Numbered from the stretch's first letter, positions 16,618 to 25,944 are shown. The stretch: DNA of 46,377 nucleotides from Verrucomicrobiota bacterium (GCA_016931415.1 JAFGEW010000075.1:1-46377); one strand, 5' to 3'. A program made the numbers and translations. The notes: generated from the letters alone by a model not told the origin.

Positions 16618-19600
16618 ATGGAACCCCGACCCACAGATCTGCTGCTTGAGCATGACGCCCCGCCCGGCACGCCGCTGCCGGCCCCGGTGGCGGCGGTGCT
16701 CGCCCGGTACCGCTTCGCCGAGCCCAAGACCGCGCACCATAACGTGCTCGCGCTCGGCGACGATCCGCTCGCCCGCGACGCGCTCCGCGAGCTGCTCCCC
16801 GCGCTGCTCGAGGCGGTCGCGCGCAACGCCGACCCCGACATGGCGCTCAACAACTTCGAGCGCTACGCCGCAGCCGTCGCCAGCCGGAACGCGTTTTTCT
16901 CGCTGCTCCGGACGAACCCCGCGCTCATCGAGATGCTCGCCGCGGTGTTCGCCACGAGCCAGGTGCTCTCCGATGCGCTCGTGCGCGACCCGGGATGTCT
17001 CGATCTCATCGTCCAGCCCGAGCTACGCGACGCCCCGCGCACGCGCGAGGCACTCGTCGCCGAGCTTCGGCACGGCGTGTTCCTCTTCGACGGCGAGACC
17101 GACCGCATGAACGCGGTGCGGCGCTTCAAGCGGCGCGAGATGCTGCGCCTCGGCGCGCGCGACATCCTTGGCCTGGCCGATCTCGTGACGACGACGCGCG
17201 GACTTTCGGCGCTCGCTGCTGCGTGCGTCGAGGTGGCGCTCGAGGCCGTGCTCCAGAGCACCACGGCGCGGCTCGGCACGCCGATGGGCCACACGAGCGG
17301 CCGGCCCGTTGAGTTCGCCGTGATCGGCATGGGCAAGGCGGGAGCAGGCGAGCTCAACTACAGCTCGGACATCGACGTGATGCTCGTCACGAGCGAAGAC
17401 GGCGTCACCGTGCCGCCCGAGGACCGGCCCGCCGCGCGCGCAGGGCTCGACGCTGAGACGTTCTTCACCAAGGTCGCCGAGCAGCTCATCCGTTATCTCT
17501 CGGCGAATACCGGCGAGGGGCATGTCTTCCGCGTCGATACGCGCCTGCGGCCCGAAGGCGGCATGGGCCCGCTCGTGCGCCCGCTCGCGAGCTACGAGCT
17601 CTACTACACGCAGTGGGGCGCCACATGGGAGCGCCAGGCGCTGATCAAGGCGCGGCCGATGGCGGGCAGCGCGGCGCTCGGCCGGCGCTTCGTCCAGATG
17701 GTGCGGCCGTTCGTCTACCGCCGCCACCTCACACACGGCGACATCGAGGAGGTGCGCCAGATCAAGCGCCGCGCCGACGGCGAGGTTGCCCGCCGCGGCG
17801 AGGTGCTCACCAACGTCAAGCTCGGCCACGGCGGTATCCGTGAGGCCGAGTTCACCGCGCAACTGCTCCAGCTCATGCTCGGCGGCCAGTATCCGCAGCT
17901 CCAGACGCCGGCGACCCTCGAAGCCCTCGGCCTGCTTGGCCAGCTCGGTTTCCTCGACCAGGACGAAGCGAAACGGCTCGCCGACGCCTACCGCTTCCTG
18001 CGCACGGTCGAGCACCGCCTCCAACTCGAGCATGCCGTGCAGACACACACGATACCCACTGAGCCCAAGGCCCTCTACTGCCTCGCCCGGCGCTGCTTCT
18101 TCGACGACGAGGGCGAGGCCGCCACCGTCGCGCGCTTCGAGCGCGAGCTCGCCCGCCACGTCAAGGCGATCGCCGCCACGTATCGCAATCTGCTCAGCGA
18201 GACCCAGGATCGCCTCGCGCCGAAGGCCGCCACCGAACAACTCGAGCATGTCGACGACGCCGCCGTGCTCCTCGATGCCGCCGCTGCACCCGAGGCGGTC
18301 GAAGCCGCCGCACGCCGCACCGGTCTCGACGATGCGGCACGCACTACGCGTCTGCTCCACGCGCTCGCCTACGGCCCGCCTTACAGCCCGCACCACGCCG
18401 GCACAACGCGGGCCTTTCAGTGCATCGCGCCCGACGTGCTCGATCTGCTCTCCGAGGTGCCCGATCCTTACGAAGCGCTCGCCAACCTCGAGACGTTCGT
18501 CGCCGCCTACGGCGCACGCCGTGTGCTCTACGACCTCTTCGCCGCCAACACCGAAACGCTGCGCATGCTGCTGTTGCTCTTCGGCACGAGCCAGTTCCTC
18601 GCCGATATCCTTTGTCGCCAGCCCGAGCTGTTCGACGCCGCCGTGCGCCGCGACGTCATCGAGGTCTCCGCCGTCAACCCCTTCGACGCCGTCTACGAGG
18701 AACTGCCGCTCGAGGCCATGTCGGTTGACGAGGCGCTCCCCTACTTCATCCGCTACCGCAATGAGGAGCTGTTCAAGATCGGCCTGCGAGACGTACTGCG
18801 GCTCGCAGACGTGCGCGAGACGATGCGCGCCATGAGCGAGCTGGCGCGCCGCCTCGTGGCACTTGTCATCGACCGGTGCATAACCGCCTTCCGCGCCAGA
18901 TACGGCACGGCCTGCAACGCCGCCGGCGCCCCAGCGCGCTTTGCCGTTATCGGACTCGGCAAGCTCGGCGGCGACGAGCTCGGCTACGGCTCGGACCTCG
19001 ACGTGCTCTTCGTCTGCGACGGCGAAGGCGGCACCGCCGGCGGCGAGCGCTCGGTCTCGGCGGCGCAGTATTTCGGCGAGCTGGCCGCCGCCGTACTCCG
19101 CACGATGACAATGGCGACACCGCACGGCTCGCTCGCCAAGGTCGACGCACGCATCCGGCCCGAGGGCGAGCAGGGCCCGCTCTGCCCGACGATCGAGGGC
19201 TATGCCAACGCCTACCGCCGCCGCATCCAGCCGTGGGAAAAACAGGCCCTCCTGCGCGCCGCGTACGTGGCCGGCGACCGCTCGCTCGCCGATGAGTTCC
19301 TGAGCATGCGCGATGAGGCGGTGTTCGCCGCACCGCTCACGATCGAGGAGCTCAATGAGATCGCCCGCATCCGCGAGCGCATGGCGGCCGAGCGCGTCGC
19401 GGCCTCCGAGCGCGACCGTGATCTCAAGCTGAGCCATGGCGGCATCGTCGAGATCGAGTTCGCCGCGCAGGTCCTCGCGCTCGCCTGCGGCCGGGCCGAC
19501 CGCTCGCTCGTCGAGCCGAACACGGCACGCCAGCTCGCCGCGCTGCACGAGGCGGGGCGGCTGAACCGCGACGACTACCTGTTCCTCGATTCGACGTATA

Positions 19601-19824
19601 CGTTCTACCGCCTCATCGAGAACGCACTGCGCATCGAGACCAACGTGCCGGCCGACGCCCTGCCCGCCGACGAGGCCGAGCTGCGCCGTCTGCTGCGCGC
19701 GCTCCGGCTGTTCCGCGTCGGACCGGCGGCGTTCCTCGAACGGCTCGCCGCGTACCGCCGCCGCATCCGGGCCCTCTACGAGCGGGCGCTCGACTACGCA
19801 CGGCAGACGGCTGCGCCCGGCTGA
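16618..19824 (+). CDS. glnE: Bifunctional glutamine synthetase adenylyltransferase/adenylyl-removing enzyme
   Basis: The roughly 1068-aa protein has two nucleotidyltransferase halves. The first carries GMGKAGAGELNYSSDIDVML (around nt 17326-17385), the adenylyl-removing half. The second carries GLGKLGGDELGYGSDLDVLF (around nt 18955-19014), the adenylylating half. Both G-GK-G-EL-Y-SD-D motifs are intact, and RIRPEGEQGP and KLSHGGI(V/R)E blocks accompany each. The enzyme tunes glutamine synthetase to nitrogen status through PII. The start is uncertain: ATG 16618 (MEPRPTDLL) or ATG 16588 (MTPRRRERAC). No glnA or glnB is nearby, but gdhA lies two genes downstream, pointing to ammonium assimilation. 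Confidence 0.93.
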   Translation: MEPRPTDLLLEHDAPPGTPLPAPVAAVLARYRFAEPKTAHHNVLALGDDPLARDALRELLPALLEAVARNADPDMALNNFERYAAAVASRNAFFSLLRTNPALIEMLAAVFATSQVLSDALVRDPGCLDLIVQPELRDAPRTREALVAELRHGVFLFDGETDRMNAVRRFKRREMLRLGARDILGLADLVTTTRGLSALAAACVEVALEAVLQSTTARLGTPMGHTSGRPVEFAVIGMGKAGAGELNYSSDIDVMLVTSEDGVTVPPEDRPAARAGLDAETFFTKVAEQLIRYLSANTGEGHVFRVDTRLRPEGGMGPLVRPLASYELYYTQWGATWERQALIKARPMAGSAALGRRFVQMVRPFVYRRHLTHGDIEEVRQIKRRADGEVARRGEVLTNVKLGHGGIREAEFTAQLLQLMLGGQYPQLQTPATLEALGLLGQLGFLDQDEAKRLADAYRFLRTVEHRLQLEHAVQTHTIPTEPKALYCLARRCFFDDEGEAATVARFERELARHVKAIAATYRNLLSETQDRLAPKAATEQLEHVDDAAVLLDAAAAPEAVEAAARRTGLDDAARTTRLLHALAYGPPYSPHHAGTTRAFQCIAPDVLDLLSEVPDPYEALANLETFVAAYGARRVLYDLFAANTETLRMLLLLFGTSQFLADILCRQPELFDAAVRRDVIEVSAVNPFDAVYEELPLEAMSVDEALPYFIRYRNEELFKIGLRDVLRLADVRETMRAMSELARRLVALVIDRCITAFRARYGTACNAAGAPARFAVIGLGKLGGDELGYGSDLDVLFVCDGEGGTAGGERSVSAAQYFGELAAAVLRTMTMATPHGSLAKVDARIRPEGEQGPLCPTIEGYANAYRRRIQPWEKQALLRAAYVAGDRSLADEFLSMRDEAVFAAPLTIEELNEIARIRERMAAERVAASERDRDLKLSHGGIVEIEFAAQVLALACGRADRSLVEPNTARQLAALHEAGRLNRDDYLFLDSTYTFYRLIENALRIETNVPADALPADEAELRRLLRALRLFRVGPAAFLERLAAYRRRIRALYERALDYARQTAAPG

Positions 19825-19907
19825 CCCCAGCACTAACCCTTGCATTGAGGCCGTTGTGGTGCTACAAGCATTCCCTTCAGTTCACCGAGGAGACCTCACT
19901 CGACCGC

Positions 19908-20696
19908 ATGAACGAAGACGAACTCGAGCGGACACTCGACGAGATACTCGCTCCGTTTGACCTGAGCAACCCGACCCAGCGCCGCGACGCGCTCGAGGCC
20001 TGCCTGCGCTACGCCGAGGAGGAGCTCGGCGCCGACCCCGCGTGCAACCTGTTCCTCGAGCTCGCCTCCGAACGCCTCGGCCAGGACGAACCCGCCCATT
20101 TCGACTGGGTCCACAACGTGGTGCCGCCCGACGAGAACTCGTTCATCCACTGCGACTACGACGACGAGTACGGGCTCCAGGTCTCGGCCAACGCGCCCGG
20201 CCTGCAGTTCCTGATCGAGACGCTCCAGACGCTGCTCGACAGCCAGAGCGAGGCCGACCACACGCACCTGTACTTCCAGGAGCCCCCGCTGACGCTGAGC
20301 TCGCAGCCGGTGGCGATCTTCAAAGATCCCGACGAGTGGTTCATGGAGCGCAACGAGGAATACGTGGAGCCGGGCGAGCCCAAGCCGCGCCCATTCGGGG
20401 CCGCCGACGTCGTGGCACTCCAGGCGCTGACGTATCCGCCCGAGGAGATCGCGATCTCGCGCGGGACGCTCTATCGCGTCTATGCGTGGAAGCCCTATGC
20501 GGGCGAGGAGGTGGCCCGCAAGGACTACCCAGGCCCGCCCGAGCGCTTCATCCTGTTCACGATCAACGACGACCGCGGCGAGCGCGTGCAGATCGCCTGC
20601 CACCTCGACGACATCGATCTGCACTACTTCACCATGGGCCACCTGCTCACCCTGCTGCCGGGCCGGCGCCGCGGCGGCGCCGCCGAGCAGGAATGA
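19908..20696 (+). CDS. Unknown acidic protein between glnE and gdhA
   Basis: The 262-aa product is strongly acidic and soluble, with no signal peptide. It opens MNEDELERTLDEILAPFDLS. The middle (GLQVSANAPGLQFLIETLQ, then HTHLYFQEPPLTLSSQPVAI) weakly recalls small beta-rich domains seen in immunity-like proteins; this is only an impression. The C-terminal part has ERFILFTINDDRGERVQIAC. ATG 19908 was chosen because the codons before it look non-coding; a GAGGAG is about 15 nt upstream. It sits 83 nt after glnE and 34 nt before gdhA on the same strand, so it is probably co-expressed with them. Function is unknown. Confidence 0.8.
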   Translation: MNEDELERTLDEILAPFDLSNPTQRRDALEACLRYAEEELGADPACNLFLELASERLGQDEPAHFDWVHNVVPPDENSFIHCDYDDEYGLQVSANAPGLQFLIETLQTLLDSQSEADHTHLYFQEPPLTLSSQPVAIFKDPDEWFMERNEEYVEPGEPKPRPFGAADVVALQALTYPPEEIAISRGTLYRVYAWKPYAGEEVARKDYPGPPERFILFTINDDRGERVQIACHLDDIDLHYFTMGHLLTLLPGRRRGGAAEQE

Positions 20697-20730
20697 CCCC
20701 AACTCAATTACCCTGCAACGGAGGGCGCAG

Positions 20731-21984
20731 ATGCACACCTACACGGGCCCAACCTACGAGATGGCCATCAAGCAGTTCGACATCGCCGCCGACTACCTGA
20801 ACCTGAACCAGGAGGCACGCGAACGCGTCCGCGTGCCCAAACGCGCCATGATCGTGAGCGTGCCGACGCGCATGGATGATGGCCGGGTTGTCATGTTCGC
20901 CGGCTTCCGCGTCCAACACAACCTGTCGCTCGGCCCGTGCAAGGGCGGACTGCGCTACAGCCCGGACGTAGACCTGGGGGAGGTGGCCGCGCTGGCGATG
21001 TGGATGTCGTGGAAGTGCGCGCTCGTCGGCCTGCCCTACGGCGGCGCCAAGGGCGGTATCTGCTGCGATCCCTCGACGATGAGTCGCGGCGAGGTCGAAC
21101 GCATGACGCGCCGCTTCACCCAGGAGATCGTGCCCATGATCGGCCCCGAGATCGACATCATGGCGCCCGACATGGGCACCAACGAGCAGACGATGGCCTG
21201 GATCATGGACACCTACAGCATGCAGGTCGGCCACACCGTGCCCGGCATCGTCACCGGCAAGCCGGTCACCATCGGCGGCTCGCTCGGCCGAGTAGAGGCC
21301 ACGGGTCGCGGCGTGTTCTACTGCGTCCAGGAAGCGCTCCAACTGCTCGACATCCCGATCGAGGGGCTGCGCATTGCCGTGCAGGGCTTCGGCAACGTCG
21401 GCGGCACGTGCGCTGCGCTCTTCCACGCCGCCGGCGCCAAGGTCATCGCGGTGAGCGATGTCCGTAGCGGCGTCGTCCACCACGATGGGCTCGATGTCTA
21501 TGAGCTGCGCCGCCACGTCGAGAAGACCGGAGTCGTCGCCGGCTTCGACCAAGCCGACCCGATCTCGAACGAGGAGCTGCTCACGCTCGAGTGCGACGTG
21601 CTCGTCCCGGCCGCCATCGAGCGCCAGATCACCGAGGCCAACGCCGGCAAGCTGCGCTGCCGCATCCTGGCCGAGGGCGCCAACGGCCCGACCACGCCTG
21701 AGGCCGACGCCATCATCAACGAGAACGGCATCTTCATCATCCCCGACGTGCTCTGCAACGCCGGCGGCGTGATCGTCTCGTACTTCGAGTGGGTGCAGGA
21801 CCTGCAGAACTACTTCTGGACCGAGAGCGAGGTCAACTCGCGCCTGCGCGACATCATCACGCGCGCCTTCCAGGCCGTCTACCAGCTCCACACGCGCGAG
21901 CACATCTCGATGCGGCTGGCGGCCCTGGCTGTCGGCGTACGCAAGGTGGCCGAAGCCAAGACCCTGCGCGGCCTCTTTCCATGA
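20731..21984 (+). CDS. gdhA: Glutamate dehydrogenase (Glu/Leu/Phe/Val dehydrogenase family)
   Basis: The 417-aa enzyme interconverts glutamate and 2-oxoglutarate plus ammonium. GPCKGGLRYSPDV and PYGGAKGGI hold the substrate-binding and catalytic lysines, and APDMGTNEQTMAWIMD the catalytic Asp. The C-terminal Rossmann domain has VQGFGNVGGTCAALF. The length and NQEARERVRVPKR region match the hexameric small GDH group that includes NAD-dependent forms; cofactor choice is not certain. GGAGGG lies before ATG 20731. Its position after glnE suggests shared control by nitrogen supply. Confidence 0.95.
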   Translation: MHTYTGPTYEMAIKQFDIAADYLNLNQEARERVRVPKRAMIVSVPTRMDDGRVVMFAGFRVQHNLSLGPCKGGLRYSPDVDLGEVAALAMWMSWKCALVGLPYGGAKGGICCDPSTMSRGEVERMTRRFTQEIVPMIGPEIDIMAPDMGTNEQTMAWIMDTYSMQVGHTVPGIVTGKPVTIGGSLGRVEATGRGVFYCVQEALQLLDIPIEGLRIAVQGFGNVGGTCAALFHAAGAKVIAVSDVRSGVVHHDGLDVYELRRHVEKTGVVAGFDQADPISNEELLTLECDVLVPAAIERQITEANAGKLRCRILAEGANGPTTPEADAIINENGIFIIPDVLCNAGGVIVSYFEWVQDLQNYFWTESEVNSRLRDIITRAFQAVYQLHTREHISMRLAALAVGVRKVAEAKTLRGLFP

Positions 21985-22073
21985 GCGATGTGGGCGCACA
22001 CGAACGTGCTGGCATGTGATATGCTCCCGGCGTTTCCTTTCCCGTAATGCGCGCAGACGGCACAAAGGCACCC

Positions 22074-24635
22074 ATGGCACCCAAGCGACGGGCCAACAAC
22101 CGATACGTCATCATCCACGGCCACTTCTACCAGCCGCCCCGCGAGAATCCGTGGATCGAGGCCATCGAGCGCCAGCCCGGCGCCGCCCCCCACCACGACT
22201 GGAACGAGGTTGTCACCTGGGAGTGCTACCTGCCCAATATGGTCTCGCGCGTGATCAACGGCTCGGGCAAGATCGTTGACCTCGTCAACAACTACCGGCA
22301 CATCAGCTTCAACTTCGGCCCGACGCTGCTCGCCTGGCTCGAGCACGCCTTCCCCGACGTCTACAGCGCCCTCCTCGAGGCCGACCGCCTCAGCGCCGCC
22401 GCGAACGGCGGCCACGGCAACGCCATGGCCCAAGCGTACAACCACATGATCCTGCCGCTGGCCAACGAGCGCGACCGCCGCACCCAGATCCTCTGGGGCG
22501 TCGAGGACTTCCGCCGCCGCTTCGGCCGCGATCCCGAGGGGATGTGGCTGCCCGAGACCGCCGTCAACAACGCCACGCTGGCCGCGCTCGTCGCCTCCGG
22601 CATCAAGTTCATCGTCCTGGCCCCTGGCCAGGCGTGGCGCTACCGGCCCGTCGGCGCGCGCGATTGGCACAACGTGGCCGACGGCTCGATCGATCCGCGC
22701 CAGGCCTACCGCCTCGTCATTGAAGGCGAGAAGGGGAACGAGCCAAAGCTCGAAGGCGAACTCGCGGCGTTCTTCTACGACGGCGGGCTCGCCCACAGCA
22801 TCGCCTTCGACCGCCTGCTCATGAACTCGGCGCAACTGGCCGACCGCATCGAGCTCGCCTTCGGCGCCCCGATGCTCGCGCCGGCGCGGCTTGTCAACGT
22901 CGCCACCGACGGGGAGACCTACGGCCATCACCGCCGTTTCAGCGACATGGCACTCGCCCACGTGGCGAAGTACGAGCTGCCCAAGCGCGAGATCACACTG
23001 ACCAACTACGCGGCGTTCCTCGCCCAGTTCCCACCGCAGTTCGAGGTCGAGCTCAAGCCCGGCCGCGATGGCCAGGGCACTTCGTGGAGCTGCGTTCACG
23101 GCGTCGACCGCTGGCAGGCCGACTGCGGCTGCTGGACGGGCAGCACCGGCGGCCAGCAAAAGTGGCGCGCCCCGATGCGCAAGGCCTTCGACCAACTCCG
23201 CGACGAGGCCGCCGCGCTCTTCGAGCTCGAGGGCCGCCGCCTGCTCAAGGATCCCTGGGCCGCGCGCGACGATTACATACACCTGATCCTTGACCGGGGC
23301 GAGCCCAGCGTTGCCGCCTTCATGGGCCGCCACCTCGCCGTGGCCGACGAGCAGGAGGCGCGCGTTCAAGCGCTCAAGTGGCTCGAAAGCCAGCGCCAAG
23401 CCATGCTCATGTACACGAGCTGCGGCTGGTTCTTCGACGAGATCTCGCGCCCCGAGCCCGTGCAGGTCATGCTCTACGCCTGCCGCGCCGCGCAACTGGT
23501 GCGCTCGCTCACCGGCCGCGACCTCGAGCCCAAGCTCGTCGAGGCGCTCGCCCAAGCGCCCGGCAACCTGAAGCTGTACCCGACGGGGAAGGACGTCTAC
23601 GAGAAACTCGTCAAACCTTCGGCGCTCAATTGGGAACGGCTCGTGGCCCACCACGCCATCACCGTCGGTCTCGGCGCCGACGGGGCCGGCCCCGACCGCC
23701 TCTACCACTACGCCGTCGAGCACCTTGACGAGCGCCGCTTCGGCGCCGAGGGCGCCCTGTTTGTCGCCGCGCGCGTGCGGCTCACCAGCGGCGTTACCCG
23801 CGAGACGCAGCAAGCCATGTACCTGCTCGTACACCTCGGCGAGGACCGCGTGCGCTGCTACGTCACGCTCGACGGCAGCGAGGCGATCTACGCCAAGGTT
23901 GTCGCCCGGCTTGAGGCCGACGCGGCGCGCTACCTCGAGATCGGCATCCAGTCGCTCGCCCGGCCCCTGTTCCCCGGCGAGGCGCTGACGCTCTCTGACC
24001 TGCTCTACGACGAGCGCGAACGCCTCATCCACGACCTGTTGCAGGACCGCCTCGGCGCGGCCGCATGGCAGTTGCTCGACCTGTTCCGCGACAACATGGG
24101 CCTGCTCAAACGCTACCACGACGTGGGATGGAAAGTGCCCGACGTGCTGCGCGTCTCAAGCGAGTACGCCCTCGGCGAGGCGCTTGCCGACCGCTTCAAG
24201 GAGCACGGCCAACACCTCAACCGCGAGCGCGTGCGCGACCTGGTGGATATGATTGCGCTCGCCCGCGACCTCGATTTTGCCCCCCAGCTCGAACGCGCCA
24301 CGCTCGTCTTCGAGCAGATCGTCCTTGGCCGCGTGCGCACACTCTGCGACACCGTCAACCTCGACACCGTGCGCGCCCTGCACCACATCCTCGAGCTCGA
24401 GCGCGAGCTCACCCTCGGCGCCCGCCTCTACCGCGCCCAGAACGAGTTCTTCAACCTCATCAAGTGCCAAGTCCCCTGGTTCAACGGCGCCGCCCAGGAC
24501 GCCGCCGGCACCGCCCCGAGCCATCCCGGCAACGGCCGTCAGGACAGCGAAGAGATCCGCCGCCTCCTCACAGAGACCGCCGACCACCTCAACTTCGACC
24601 TCACCGCCATCCGACAAAGCGCCGCGCAGCAGTAG
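22074..24635 (+). CDS. Glycoside hydrolase family 57 protein with DUF3536 C-terminus
   Basis: The 853-aa product (ATG 22074 with AAAGG upstream; ATG 22047 is an alternative) begins with the GH57 signature VIIHGHFYQPPRENPW. The putative nucleophile is the Glu of MWLPETAVN and the acid/base Asp lies in VATDGETYGHH. The C-terminal half (for example LTLGARLYRAQNEFFNLIKC) matches DUF3536. GH57 includes alpha-amylases, 4-alpha-glucanotransferases and branching enzymes that act on glycogen-like glucans by a retaining mechanism. There is no signal peptide, so it should act on intracellular polymer. It is the last gene of the glnE-unknown-gdhA run, 89 nt after gdhA. The exact reaction is unknown. Confidence 0.85.
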   Translation: MAPKRRANNRYVIIHGHFYQPPRENPWIEAIERQPGAAPHHDWNEVVTWECYLPNMVSRVINGSGKIVDLVNNYRHISFNFGPTLLAWLEHAFPDVYSALLEADRLSAAANGGHGNAMAQAYNHMILPLANERDRRTQILWGVEDFRRRFGRDPEGMWLPETAVNNATLAALVASGIKFIVLAPGQAWRYRPVGARDWHNVADGSIDPRQAYRLVIEGEKGNEPKLEGELAAFFYDGGLAHSIAFDRLLMNSAQLADRIELAFGAPMLAPARLVNVATDGETYGHHRRFSDMALAHVAKYELPKREITLTNYAAFLAQFPPQFEVELKPGRDGQGTSWSCVHGVDRWQADCGCWTGSTGGQQKWRAPMRKAFDQLRDEAAALFELEGRRLLKDPWAARDDYIHLILDRGEPSVAAFMGRHLAVADEQEARVQALKWLESQRQAMLMYTSCGWFFDEISRPEPVQVMLYACRAAQLVRSLTGRDLEPKLVEALAQAPGNLKLYPTGKDVYEKLVKPSALNWERLVAHHAITVGLGADGAGPDRLYHYAVEHLDERRFGAEGALFVAARVRLTSGVTRETQQAMYLLVHLGEDRVRCYVTLDGSEAIYAKVVARLEADAARYLEIGIQSLARPLFPGEALTLSDLLYDERERLIHDLLQDRLGAAAWQLLDLFRDNMGLLKRYHDVGWKVPDVLRVSSEYALGEALADRFKEHGQHLNRERVRDLVDMIALARDLDFAPQLERATLVFEQIVLGRVRTLCDTVNLDTVRALHHILELERELTLGARLYRAQNEFFNLIKCQVPWFNGAAQDAAGTAPSHPGNGRQDSEEIRRLLTETADHLNFDLTAIRQSAAQQ

Positions 24636-24719
24636 GACCCGATTTCCGCAATCACGTTCGCCGGTAGATCCAAGGATAGAACGGGGCCGCAGCAAGCCCA
24701 ACCTGCTCTCCGGTCCGCC

Positions 24720-25064
24720 TCACCGTTCTACGCGGCGAGCGTCCTCGTCCATCCCTCGTACAAGCTCCGGCTTATACTCCAACGGTATTGCAGGGTTCTT
24801 GAGTATCTGAACCCAAGAAGCTTCACCAACGCCGGCAGTTGCCCCGATCAGACGCTGGTGCGCACACCCTGCTGCATCTTCACCCATCTTTTCCAGGTCT
24901 GGTCGAGTCTTCGCGTGGCATACGTCCGCTTCGCAAAACTGCCTTTCATCCCGTAGTCGATGAGAATCATCGACGGATGGCCTACCCATCTCACGAGAAC
25001 CGGTTCTCCCAACACAGCCAATCATGAATAATACCGCGCAAAACACCGCACACGCCGCAGCCAA
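24720..25064 (-). CDS. Small predicted lipoprotein
   Basis: The 114-aa frame opens MAAACAVFCAVLFMIGCVG from a TTG at 25064, a plausible lipoprotein signal with lipobox FMIGC. No other in-frame start exists between it and the upstream stop. The remainder is charged and contains four further cysteines but no known motif; it ends PELVRGMDEDARRVER. Codon bias is weaker than in neighbouring genes. It may be a real small surface protein or a decayed gene. Confidence 0.45.
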   Translation of the reverse strand: MAAACAVFCAVLFMIGCVGRTGSREMGRPSVDDSHRLRDERQFCEADVCHAKTRPDLEKMGEDAAGCAHQRLIGATAGVGEASWVQILKNPAIPLEYKPELVRGMDEDARRVER

Positions 25065-25215
25065 TCGGATGGAGAACCTGTCACCAGCCCTTTCTTATGC
25101 AGACGCTCGCACCGCGCTACAGAGCAAATGGGAACTGCCCCTGTTTTTCCTGCTCAAGCGCAGTAAGTAGCCGCGGACAACCAAGGGCAATCCTGCCAAG
25201 CGGGTCCGCAGACTC

Positions 25216-25256
25216 AAAGCCCTTCCGAGGAGCCGAAGCCCTCGGGAGGGCTTTTT
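25216..25256 (+). terminator. Intrinsic terminator, rightward
   Basis: A 15-bp stem (25216-25230 with 25240-25254, one G-U wobble) and 9-nt loop is followed by the end of a T run (25252-25256) and CTT. The nearest rightward gene ends about 580 bp upstream, so it may end a long GH57 transcript or a small RNA. Confidence 0.75.
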
Positions 25257-25345
25257 CTTCGTCGACCTCACTGCCTTCCGCCGACGCGACGCGCAGCAGT
25301 CAGGCCGGCAGATCCTCTCCTCGACGACAGGACCAAGAAAGGGGG

Positions 25346-25380
25346 AAGGCCCGCGTCGATGGGGGGACGACGCGGGCCTT
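25346..25380 (-). terminator. Strong hairpin, possible terminator of the receiver-like gene
   Basis: Perfect 13-bp arms (25346-25358 and 25368-25380) flank a 9-nt loop. It begins 108 nt downstream of the receiver-like gene's stop. In the leftward direction it is followed by C5 then T3, not a full U tract, so factor-independent termination is only likely. Confidence 0.5.
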
Positions 25381-25488
25381 GGGGGGGTATCGCGTGTGTC
25401 AAAGTGGGCTGTTGCTGCATGGGGGTCTTCCTAAACGGCCGTGCGTGTAGACGGCCTTGTGTGGGCTTTGCTCTTTTCCTGTTCGGCC

Positions 25489-25944
25489 TCAGCCGGCCAT
25501 TCTCAGTGTGCCTCCCTTGATGCCGAGTGAGCGCAGCATCTCGCGGTTGGCTTTCTCCTCCCAGGCGGTGCGGATCTGGATTCCCAGCCGGTGCTCGTGT
25601 ACGGGCCTTTGGACGTAGTCGGCGGCGCCCAGGTTCCGGGCGCGGGCAACAATCTCGTCGCCGGCGGCCTTGCCGATGAGGAACACGAGCGTGCCGGGCC
25701 GGTTGTACCGGATCGCCCGGAGCACGTCGAATCCCCCGACAACGGGCATCTCGACCTCGGCGACCACGACGTCGAACCGCTGGGATTCGACCCTGGCCAT
25801 CGTGTCGGTCCACTCAGCCGAGGCCTCGACCAGGAACCTGCACGCCTCAAGTGCCCGGACCACGGAGGCCCGGGTCTCAGGGTCGCTCACCGCGACCAAC
25901 GCCCGAGGCGCCTGCAATTTGCGAGCCGTACGCCGCTTGAACAC
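25489..25944 (-). CDS. Degenerate response-regulator receiver domain protein
   Basis: The 151-aa product is a lone receiver (REC) fold after a basic leader (MFKRRTARKLQAPR). Aligning by eye with CheY, the usual DD pair is SD (VAVSDPETR). The phospho-acceptor Asp is replaced by Glu (FDVVVAEVEMP). The switch Thr region reads FLIGKAA, and the conserved Lys is Arg (YVQRPVHE). It is therefore unlikely to be phosphorylated normally and may mimic the active state or act as a docking module. No histidine kinase is nearby. It is on the same strand as the HTH-ATPase gene and about 115 nt from the small cysteine-rich protein gene. Confidence 0.8.
   Translation of the reverse strand: MFKRRTARKLQAPRALVAVSDPETRASVVRALEACRFLVEASAEWTDTMARVESQRFDVVVAEVEMPVVGGFDVLRAIRYNRPGTLVFLIGKAAGDEIVARARNLGAADYVQRPVHEHRLGIQIRTAWEEKANREMLRSLGIKGGTLRMAG

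Larger units (their letters stand above)
25065..25488. other. Intergenic stretch with a terminator and a second hairpin
   Basis: This 424-bp gap holds the intrinsic terminator at 25216-25256 and the perfect hairpin at 25346-25380, listed separately. A plus-strand frame from 25097 to 25450 crosses both hairpins and has no protein character, so it is not called. The 100 bp before the terminator could encode a short RNA, since no rightward gene ends nearby. Confidence 0.5.

Noticed and set aside
17023-19845. A 940-codon leftward frame opposite glnE
   Set aside because: It is the antisense shadow of a firmly identified gene, composed of low-complexity Arg/Val/Glu runs without family motifs.
21879-24119. 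A 746-codon leftward frame opposite gdhA and the GH57 gene
   Set aside because: Antisense shadow; crosses two unrelated genes and shows no motifs.
25150-25260. A c-di-GMP (GEMM-type) riboswitch
   Set aside because: GGGCAA and CAAAGCC blocks are present but the tetraloop/receptor and spacing do not match, and no leftward or rightward gene follows in the right place.
25097-25450. A rightward protein of 117 codons
   Set aside because: It runs through a terminator and a second perfect hairpin and has no protein character.
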